This document shows, piece by piece, positions 1 through 5,546 of a DNA stretch of 8,203 nucleotides. The stretch lies in NCBI GenBank assembly GCA_028688535.1, contig JAQTXY010000064.1, positions 1 to 8,203 of the forward strand, given 5' to 3'. The notes beneath the pieces were generated by a model, which was given only the letters and a program-made list of their open reading frames with translations, was not told the DNA's origin and did not search any database. Position numbers and translations under genes: made by a program. Numbering within the stretch: the stretch's first letter is position 1; each line of letters starts with the position of its first letter. The DNA is from Methanothrix sp. (GTDB taxonomy: Archaea > Halobacteriota > Methanosarcinia > Methanotrichales > Methanotrichaceae).

Positions 1-239
1 TTGGAAATGACACTGCTTTGCTCATGGCAAAGATGACTGTGCCGGTCAACCTGCAAAAGCCATATATCGCTGCCGGAAATAATACAACAAGCAAGGGCAT
101 AACCCATGATATAAATGGTGAAGGAGCGAAATATACTACCAACGATGTCAATCTCATGTCGGACGCAGCCATAGCAAAATATGCGACATCAGACCAGGGA
201 AAAACCCAGGGTGCTGCAGATTTCCTTGGGGGAGTCTAA
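1..239 (+). CDS. 3' end of an unrecognised protein gene (5' end outside window)
   Basis: The reading frame whose first full codon is at position 3 is open from the left edge to a TAA at 237-239, giving about 78 C-terminal residues. The TTG at 18 and the ATG at 24 lie inside this open frame, have no ribosome binding site in front of them, and are probably internal codons. The visible part is hydrophilic, rich in Asn, Thr, Gly and Ala, and contains an N-T-T sequon (GNNTTSKG). It has no cysteines, membrane segment or motif that I recognise, and it ends in AADFLGGV. The Asn/Thr-rich composition resembles the exported proteins downstream, so it may be the tail of a secreted or surface protein, but this is only an inference. 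It converges on the S9 peptidase gene with a 70-base gap that holds a T-run terminator, which supports a genuine gene end here. Confidence 0.6.
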   Translation, partial: GNDTALLMAKMTVPVNLQKPYIAAGNNTTSKGITHDINGEGAKYTTNDVNLMSDAAIAKYATSDQGKTQGAADFLGGV

Positions 240-250
240 GCCGCAAGACA

Positions 251-279
251 ATTGCATTGGCAGCTGTAATTCTTTTTTT
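251..279 (+). terminator. Weak hairpin plus T7 run ending the left-edge gene
   Basis: A short imperfect stem (251-256 pairing with 265-270, one G-T pair) is followed directly by TCTTTTTTT (271-279). It begins 11 bases after the TAA of the left gene, in a convergent gap. U-tracts are the main archaeal termination signal, so the T-run is the stronger part of this call. No comparable T-run is seen on the minus strand for the opposing gene. Confidence 0.5.
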
Positions 280-309
280 CATTTGAGGAAATGTTGGTTG
301 GACAGCCAG

Positions 310-2625
310 TTAAGGCTGCCCATCTTTCTTCAGGTTCTCTTCCAGGTAGCCGAACAGTCGGTGCAAGAAGTAAGTATCGTAGCTGAGATCGTGGTTCCTG
401 TTTGTCATGATCAAAAGATCGAATGGCCGGTCGGCGTCTATGAACGCATCGACCAGTTGCATGGTCATGCAAGGATTAACGTTATCATCTGCATCCCCGG
501 CGATAAGCAGCAGCTTGCCTGTCAGATTCCCGGCCTTCCAGGATGTTATCTGCTCCCCATAATCAGATGAATTCAGGCCCTCGTACTTCTCGCCCCAATA
601 AGCCCCATAAAATCGGCTGTCATAGTCTCCACCTGAGGCCACGCCCACCTTGTAGAAATCAGGATAGGTGAGCAGAGCCTGAGCGGTCATAAATCCGCCT
701 GCCGAGTGGCCGAACATCCCTACTCTGCTCATGTCCATGTAAGGCCGATCCCGCGCCAGCTGCTTTAGGACATTTATGTGATCCGGCAGCGCGGCATCGC
801 CCAAGTGACCGTAGGAAGCATCATGAAATTCCTTGGATCGGTAGGGAGTTCCCGGGCCGTCCAGAGTGACGACTATGAACCCCAGCTCAGCTACAGCCTG
901 AGCCCTCCAGAAGATCTTGTTCACCCAGGCTTGGTCTCCTGGGAAGGATTTCGCGGTGACTATGATCCAGGGGCCGGGATAAACAGTCTCCACAACAGGA
1001 TACTTTTGGGAGGCATTGAAGTTGGTCGGCTTAATTAGCAGTCCAAAGAGGTCTGTCTTGCCGTCCAGCGCCTTTACGCTAAACCTCTCCGGCGGTCTCC
1101 AGCCCATATCTGTGATGTTTTTTATGTCTGCGCTCTCCAAATTCATGGTTATATTGCCGAAAAGATCTCTAATCACCGTTACCGGAGGCTCGTCCACTCT
1201 GGAGTAAGTGTCTATAAAGGCAGTCCCGCTGGGATCAGCCTGAATATTATGATCTGCGTCTTCCGGCGTGAGCAACTGCAAATCGCTGCCATCCAAATTC
1301 ACCCTGTATAAATGGCGATAATAGGGGTCACGACCCGGCTCTCTGCCTCCTGCTGTAAAATAGACCTGTGATCTATTTTCGTCCACAAACAAAAGATCTC
1401 TAACGACCCAATCGCCGCAGGTTATGGCGCTCTTTTGCTTGCCGTCATTGCCATAGAGATACAGATGGCCAAATCCATCATTCTCTGAAAACCAGACAAT
1501 GTCTCCGTTCTTCATGATTTTAACGTTTGGAGAGCTGGCATAATCCAGGTTGGCTTCGACGTAAGTGCGGCCTTGCTCCTTTTGGATCTCCTCAGTTTTG
1601 CCGCTTTTCGGATCGGTCCTCAGGAGAAGCAGAGCTTTCTCTCCTCGCTCTGCAAATAGCGAGTAGAGCACCTGACCATCCTCACTCCACCATTGGAGCA
1701 CATCTTCCTCAGTATCCATCAGAGAGACCTCGCTTTGAGCTTTGTAGGATACCGGGATGACTTTTCTCCCCAGAACGTCTACTACAATTGGTTCATACAT
1801 CGGCACAAACTCATCATTGGGCAATGCAAACCGATAAGTCCAGGGCTTTGGCCGGGAGTTATTGCCTGGCACATATTGGAGAAGATGCAGCTGTGTGACA
1901 TTTCTCTGGTCCATCCGGAAAGTGGCAATCCTTCTGGAATCGGGAGACCACACCGCATAAGGATTTGCAGTCTCATTGAGACGGACCTGGCTTACCGGGT
2001 GAGATACAGTCTCTGAGCGCTTTGCATAGGCGCAGTCCCTTGATCCGTTTGCATTCAACTGATATTTCTCACCATTTTTTGTATCTCTAACCCAAAGATT
2101 ATGATCCCGGACAAATGCCGCAAACCTGCCATCAGGAGATAGAGACTCACCTGGACCTGCTTTCTGCCCAAAAGGCACCTCATCTATCTGGCCGCTGGTG
2201 AGGTTGAACTGCATGGTTTGGTTATATGCCGTAAACTCAATTCTGTCACTTCCTTGGTGCATTGTGATCTCAGAGAATGGGAGAAGTGCAGGATCAATTG
2301 GCTCGTCCACGATTGAAGATAGGGACAATGCCAGCAATGTATGGTTAAATGCGGGAATCTTGGTCTTATTCTGCACGTCAACAAGTATGAATTCCTGGCC
2401 ACTCCTGCCGGTATTCAAATACCAAAACGATTGTGTGCCCTGTATCCAGTTGGGATCAACGCTTACATTGAACATGGATGCAATAGCATTTGCCGGTATG
2501 AATCGTTCGGCAGCGGAAAAATCAAAAGCTTCCGACGATGAGTTGCTCAGGTCTGCGGCATCTCCTGCAAAGCCGAGCCATGCAGAGCTGCAAAGCACCA
2601 AAAGAATAAGGCCGATATTGTTCAT
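310..2625 (-). CDS. Exported S9 family serine peptidase (dipeptidyl-peptidase IV-like)
   Basis: Prolyl-oligopeptidase-family (S9B/S9C-like) serine peptidase of 771 residues, close to the usual 700-770. Residues 1 to about 22 form a signal peptide (hydrophobic GLILLVLCSSAWLGFAG). Residues from about 90 to 470 match the beta-propeller of DPP IV, with SPDGR near 163 and WSPDSRR near 226. Residues from about 515 to 768 are the alpha/beta-hydrolase domain. The catalytic triad is visible: Ser641 in GHSAGG, Asp713 in GDADDN (with the family Asn715) and His745 in NRNHD. The domain also carries LDGPGTPYRS and YGHLGDAALPDH, typical of this family. About fifteen N-x-S/T sequons fit an exported archaeal glycoprotein. 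The D-W-x-Y-E-E-E segment that binds the substrate N-terminus in DPP IV is not present between the two propeller motifs, so dipeptidyl-peptidase activity is uncertain. Start choice: the ATG at 2625 has AGGTG six bases upstream. A GTG at 2634 would add M-H-K and give a basic n-region, but it has no well-placed ribosome binding site. Divergent from the sulfatase gene. Confidence 0.93.
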   Translation of the reverse strand: MNNIGLILLVLCSSAWLGFAGDAADLSNSSSEAFDFSAAERFIPANAIASMFNVSVDPNWIQGTQSFWYLNTGRSGQEFILVDVQNKTKIPAFNHTLLALSLSSIVDEPIDPALLPFSEITMHQGSDRIEFTAYNQTMQFNLTSGQIDEVPFGQKAGPGESLSPDGRFAAFVRDHNLWVRDTKNGEKYQLNANGSRDCAYAKRSETVSHPVSQVRLNETANPYAVWSPDSRRIATFRMDQRNVTQLHLLQYVPGNNSRPKPWTYRFALPNDEFVPMYEPIVVDVLGRKVIPVSYKAQSEVSLMDTEEDVLQWWSEDGQVLYSLFAERGEKALLLLRTDPKSGKTEEIQKEQGRTYVEANLDYASSPNVKIMKNGDIVWFSENDGFGHLYLYGNDGKQKSAITCGDWVVRDLLFVDENRSQVYFTAGGREPGRDPYYRHLYRVNLDGSDLQLLTPEDADHNIQADPSGTAFIDTYSRVDEPPVTVIRDLFGNITMNLESADIKNITDMGWRPPERFSVKALDGKTDLFGLLIKPTNFNASQKYPVVETVYPGPWIIVTAKSFPGDQAWVNKIFWRAQAVAELGFIVVTLDGPGTPYRSKEFHDASYGHLGDAALPDHINVLKQLARDRPYMDMSRVGMFGHSAGGFMTAQALLTYPDFYKVGVASGGDYDSRFYGAYWGEKYEGLNSSDYGEQITSWKAGNLTGKLLLIAGDADDNVNPCMTMQLVDAFIDADRPFDLLIMTNRNHDLSYDTYFLHRLFGYLEENLKKDGQP

Positions 2626-2631
2626 TTTATG

Positions 2632-2636
2632 CACCT
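2632..2636 (-). promoter_or_regulatory. Ribosome binding site deciding the S9 peptidase start
   Basis: Read on the minus strand, AGGTG (2636 down to 2632) is a good match to the archaeal anti-Shine-Dalgarno sequence and ends six bases before the ATG at 2625-2623. It overlaps the alternative GTG start at 2634, which argues for the ATG. Confidence 0.55.
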
Positions 2637-2659
2637 ACCATCTAGATTCTTGCTCTTCG

Positions 2660-2666
2660 TATTTAA
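2660..2666 (-). promoter_or_regulatory. Possible TATA box for the S9 peptidase gene
   Basis: On the minus strand this reads TTAAATA, similar to the archaeal TTTAWATA box. Its centre is near 2663, which would place transcription start around 2637, giving a leader of about 12 bases that just includes the AGGTG. The surroundings are so AT-rich that other boxes are possible. Confidence 0.35.
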
Positions 2667-2676
2667 TTGTTCATTA

Positions 2677-2687
2677 ATATCGATTAT
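2677..2687. repeat. Direct repeat copy 1, ATATCGATTAT
   Basis: Exact 11-base match to 2751-2761, start to start 74 bases (about seven helical turns). The core ATCGAT is palindromic. Its place between two divergent genes suggests a possible operator site, but chance in AT-rich DNA cannot be excluded. Confidence 0.4.
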
Positions 2688-2750
2688 TACTATGTAATTA
2701 TGTTTATTAGTAGTATTATTCCTATAGATAATGACTATGGTCTTGATCGC

Positions 2751-2761
2751 ATATCGATTAT
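2751..2761. repeat. Direct repeat copy 2, ATATCGATTAT
   Basis: Second exact copy of the 11-base element at 2677-2687. It lies just upstream of the candidate sulfatase TATA box (2775-2785), a position suited to an activator or repressor site. Confidence 0.4.
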
Positions 2762-2774
2762 ATCATGTTACTCC

Positions 2775-2785
2775 TTTTATTATAT
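2775..2785 (+). promoter_or_regulatory. Possible TATA box for the sulfatase gene
   Basis: TTTTATTATAT resembles an archaeal TATA element. Transcription would start near 2808, giving a leader of roughly 35-50 bases that carries the GGAGGT ribosome binding site. TTAATATAG at 2798-2806 is an alternative. Confidence 0.3.
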
Positions 2786-2828
2786 CTATGAGTAAGATTA
2801 ATATAGAATCATGATGGTAATAGGTATG

Positions 2829-2835
2829 AGGAGGT
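2829..2835 (+). promoter_or_regulatory. Strong ribosome binding site AGGAGGT before the sulfatase
   Basis: AGGAGGT is a near-perfect Shine-Dalgarno sequence. It lies 24 bases before the first in-frame ATG (2860), too far for normal use, but exactly six bases before an in-frame ATA at 2842-2844. There is no ATG, GTG or TTG at the proper distance in this frame. Confidence 0.6.
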
Positions 2836-2859
2836 ATTCATATATCAAAGAGAGCAACT

Positions 2860-5412
2860 ATGATAGTAGTATTTTTGGTTTTTTTATTCTCCCAAATTAC
2901 TTCTGGCAGCTTCGCCGCAACTAATAGCGATTCTGCCGACGTATCTGACCATCTGGCAGCCGCAGAGAGCCAGTCGGCCAGCCAGACTTTAGTCGCCGAC
3001 GAATGCAGTCGATCATCCGCCGGATCGCTTGATAGGTCTTCACTGGAAATGGTCACGAACAGAAGAAAGGTCTTGACAGAGAGCTCAACGCTCGATGATA
3101 TTGTCAATGAGGACGTAGCCGCACCTCAGAATACCGTTCTGGTCATTCAGGCAGCCAATAGTAAATCAAACGCGTCTGCTTCTGTGCCGAGTGGCTCAAA
3201 ATGCGATAACCAGAAGATCGGCCTGACCTATAAAGACTCTACAGAATGCTGGCCTGATATGATCCAGCCACCAAAAGGGGCACCCAATGTGGTCTACATT
3301 GTGCTTGACGATGTGGGATTTGGCCATATCGGCAGCTTTGGAGGTCCGATTGAGACGCCGAATATCGACCGTCTGGCTGAAGGAGGCCTGCGCTACAGCA
3401 ATTTCCACACGACCGCCCTGTGCTCTCCATCCAGAGCTTGCTTCATGACCGGCAGAAATCATCACTCCGCAGGCATAGGTGCGCTTACGGATATGTCGGT
3501 AGGCTATCCCGGATACAACGGAAACCTCTCCAAGAATACAGCGACACTGGCAGAGATGCTTCAGGCAGTGGGCTACAATACCTTTGCCCTGGGCAAATGG
3601 CACCTCGTCTCCACTCAAGATATCAATGCCCAAGGCCCGTACGATAATTGGCCTACAGGCAGGGGATTCGACCATTACTATGGATTCTTGCAAGCTCAAA
3701 CCAACCAATGGTATCCTACTCTGATCGATGATACCCGCCAGATAGAACCGCCGGCCACCCCCGAGGAGGGCTACCACCTATCGCAAGATCTGGTTGACCA
3801 GGCCATAAAATACGTGAACGATCAGCAATCATCAGAGCCGGGAAAGCCCTACATGATGTACCTGGCTTTTGGTGCCTGCCACTCACCCCACCAGGTTCCC
3901 CGGGAGTTCATTGACAAGTACAAAGGCAAGTTCGACCAGGGCTGGGATGCCGTCAGGAACGAGACCTTAGCCCGGCAGAAGGCTATGGGCATCGTGCCGG
4001 TCGACACGAAGCTTGCGCCGCGCAATGCCGATGTGTTGGCATGGGACAGCCTATCAGCAGACGAGAAGAAGCTTTTTGCTCGCATGATGGAGATTTATGC
4101 TGGATTCCTGGATCATACCGATTATCAGATTGGTCGGCTGATCGATTATCTTGAGGAGACCGGTCAAATCAACAACACCATGATCATCCTGGTCTCAGAT
4201 AATGGCGCCAGCATGGAAGGCGGCACGAACGGCTCATTCAGCGAGTATATGCTGTTTAATAGTATGCCGGAAGAGAACGTCAGTTTCCTGCTAAACAAGA
4301 TGGATGAACTGGGTGGGCAGATGACCTTCTCTCATTATCCCAGAGGATGGGCCATGGCTGGCAATACGCCGTTCAAGCTCTATAAGCAGTGGACTCACGA
4401 AGGAGGCGTCCACGATCCCCTGATAATCTATTACCCGGCAGAGATCAAAGACCAGGGAGGAATTCGGACCCAGTTCACCCACGCCATTGATATTGTGCCC
4501 ACCGTTCTGGAGGTAGTGGGCATCGAAGCGCCGGATGTATACCAAGGCATACCCCAAAAACCGATAGAAGGCGTTAGCATGGCCTATACCTTCGACCAGC
4601 CGGATGCACCCAATCAAAAGAATATCCAGTACTTCTCAATGCTGGGCAGCCGGGGAATCTGGTATGATGGCTGGAAGGCGGTAACCGCTCATCCGCGCGG
4701 TTCAGGCGGGAATTTTGACGAAGATGTCTGGGAGCTATACAATCTCACCCATGATGTTTCGGAATCGCAGAACCTGGCAGAGGAGAATCCCGGAAAAGTT
4801 GAGGAGATGGTGGAACGCTGGTGGGCGGAAGCAGGAAAATACAATGTACTGCCGCTTGACGATCGATTCCATATGATGATGGAACAGGGCCCAAAGGGCA
4901 AGTTCACATACTATCCAGGTATGTCCCCGATCCTGGAGCCCGGAATTCCCGACACCAAATTTAGCTCCTATACCATCGATGCTGATGTCGATATTCCTGA
5001 GAGTGGCGCAGAGGGAGTGCTTTTCTCCATTGGAGGACGATTTAATGGGCTGTCACTTTATGTTCAGAACAAGAAGCTCGTCTTTGATTACAATTACCTG
5101 GGCATAAAACACACAACCATTGTATCCGATGCAGAGGTTCCCACAGGCAATTCAACTCTCGGCTTCAGCTTTGATAAAACCGCAGATGCAGATTTCCTCA
5201 ATCATACCGCTGCCACCGGGATTGGAATGCTCTACATTAACGGAAAAGCGGTAGGCAAAGGCGCAATTGCCCAGACGGTGCCCAACATCTACTCCTGGGA
5301 AGAGGGACTTGAGATCGGCACAGACCGTCTGACACCGGTAACGGAGAGCTACAAGAGCCCGTTCAAATTCACGGGAACCATCAAGAAGGTTGTACTGGAG
5401 GTAAAAGAATAG
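2860..5412 (+). CDS. Large exported Cys-type arylsulfatase with C-terminal beta-rich domain
   Basis: Type I sulfatase (alkaline-phosphatase superfamily) of 850 residues, predicted to hydrolyse sulfate esters outside the membrane. Residues 1 to about 19 are a hydrophobic signal peptide. Residues from about 20 to 115 are a Ser/Ala/Asp-rich, low-complexity stretch. Residues from about 117 to 690 match the large bacterial arylsulfatases: metal-binding D150-D151 (VLDDVGFG), the formylglycine motif C188-S-P-S-R192 followed by TGRNHH, GKWH (K246, H248), H341-SPH, D447-N448 in VSDNG, and NTPFK506 followed by WTHEGG. Residues from about 695 to 850 look like a beta-sandwich of LamG/concanavalin type (SYTIDADVDIP, GRFNGLSLYVQNKKLVFDYN, GMLYINGKAVG). 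About nine N-x-S/T sequons occur. Cys188 must be converted to formylglycine, but no maturase is in the window. Start: the ATG at 2860 is the conventional choice. An ATA at 2842 would add MSKRAT and supply the missing basic n-region plus a correctly spaced ribosome binding site. A hairpin terminator follows. Substrate unknown. Confidence 0.93.
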   Translation: MIVVFLVFLFSQITSGSFAATNSDSADVSDHLAAAESQSASQTLVADECSRSSAGSLDRSSLEMVTNRRKVLTESSTLDDIVNEDVAAPQNTVLVIQAANSKSNASASVPSGSKCDNQKIGLTYKDSTECWPDMIQPPKGAPNVVYIVLDDVGFGHIGSFGGPIETPNIDRLAEGGLRYSNFHTTALCSPSRACFMTGRNHHSAGIGALTDMSVGYPGYNGNLSKNTATLAEMLQAVGYNTFALGKWHLVSTQDINAQGPYDNWPTGRGFDHYYGFLQAQTNQWYPTLIDDTRQIEPPATPEEGYHLSQDLVDQAIKYVNDQQSSEPGKPYMMYLAFGACHSPHQVPREFIDKYKGKFDQGWDAVRNETLARQKAMGIVPVDTKLAPRNADVLAWDSLSADEKKLFARMMEIYAGFLDHTDYQIGRLIDYLEETGQINNTMIILVSDNGASMEGGTNGSFSEYMLFNSMPEENVSFLLNKMDELGGQMTFSHYPRGWAMAGNTPFKLYKQWTHEGGVHDPLIIYYPAEIKDQGGIRTQFTHAIDIVPTVLEVVGIEAPDVYQGIPQKPIEGVSMAYTFDQPDAPNQKNIQYFSMLGSRGIWYDGWKAVTAHPRGSGGNFDEDVWELYNLTHDVSESQNLAEENPGKVEEMVERWWAEAGKYNVLPLDDRFHMMMEQGPKGKFTYYPGMSPILEPGIPDTKFSSYTIDADVDIPESGAEGVLFSIGGRFNGLSLYVQNKKLVFDYNYLGIKHTTIVSDAEVPTGNSTLGFSFDKTADADFLNHTAATGIGMLYINGKAVGKGAIAQTVPNIYSWEEGLEIGTDRLTPVTESYKSPFKFTGTIKKVVLEVKE

Positions 5413-5451
5413 ATAGAAGATATCAAAAGGGAATTGATGTTTGCTTTGTAG

Positions 5452-5484
5452 ATCCAGGCCTGTGCCTGGATTTCTATTTTTCTT
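5452..5484 (+). terminator. Hairpin plus T-rich tract ending the sulfatase gene
   Basis: ATCCAGGC (5452-5459) pairs perfectly with GCCTGGAT (5464-5471) around a four-base loop CTGT. It is followed by a T-rich tract (TTCTATTTTTCTT). It begins 40 bases after the TAG at 5410-5412 and separates the sulfatase from the next gene. Confidence 0.75.
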
Positions 5485-5514
5485 AATATTAATTCGACCG
5501 TGAGATTCGTGATC

Positions 5515-5522
5515 TATTTATT
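5515..5522 (+). promoter_or_regulatory. Possible TATA box, leaderless start for the DJ-1/rubredoxin gene
   Basis: TATTTATT is centred about 28 bases before the ATG at 5547. If used, transcription would begin at or next to the start codon. This fits the lack of any clear ribosome binding site in the bases before the ATG (tgccattttctagagc). Confidence 0.4.
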
Positions 5523-5546
5523 CATTGACCTGCCATTTTCTAGAGC

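Larger units (their letters stand above)
2626..2859. promoter_or_regulatory. AT-rich divergent promoter region
   Basis: About 234 bases lie between the divergent S9 peptidase and sulfatase genes. They are much richer in A and T than the flanking coding sequence and hold no RNA gene that I recognise. They contain candidate TATA boxes for both directions, an 11-bp direct repeat (2677-2687 and 2751-2761), and a strong ribosome binding site for the sulfatase. Shared regulation of the two genes is possible but not shown. Confidence 0.7.

Noticed and set aside
181..570. 129-codon + strand frame across the convergent gene ends
   Set aside because: It runs antisense to the C-terminus of the S9 peptidase, whose catalytic His and Asp are encoded there. 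It overlaps the left gene's end and its product shows no motif.
2198..2677. 159-codon + strand frame opposite the N-terminus of the S9 peptidase
   Set aside because: It is antisense to the signal peptide and propeller of the S9 gene. Its composition is that of a shadow frame and it would read into the promoter region.
2811..2924. 37-codon + strand reading frame (starting MMVIGMRRYS) overlapping the sulfatase start in another frame
   Set aside because: It overlaps the sulfatase signal-peptide coding region, has no ribosome binding site before its own start, and has no recognisable features. The AGGAGGT lies inside it and serves the sulfatase frame. Probably chance, although a regulatory upstream ORF cannot be fully excluded.
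3196..3777. 193-codon minus-strand frame inside the sulfatase gene
   Set aside because: It is antisense to the most conserved sulfatase region, including the formylglycine motif, and the translation looks like a reverse-frame shadow.
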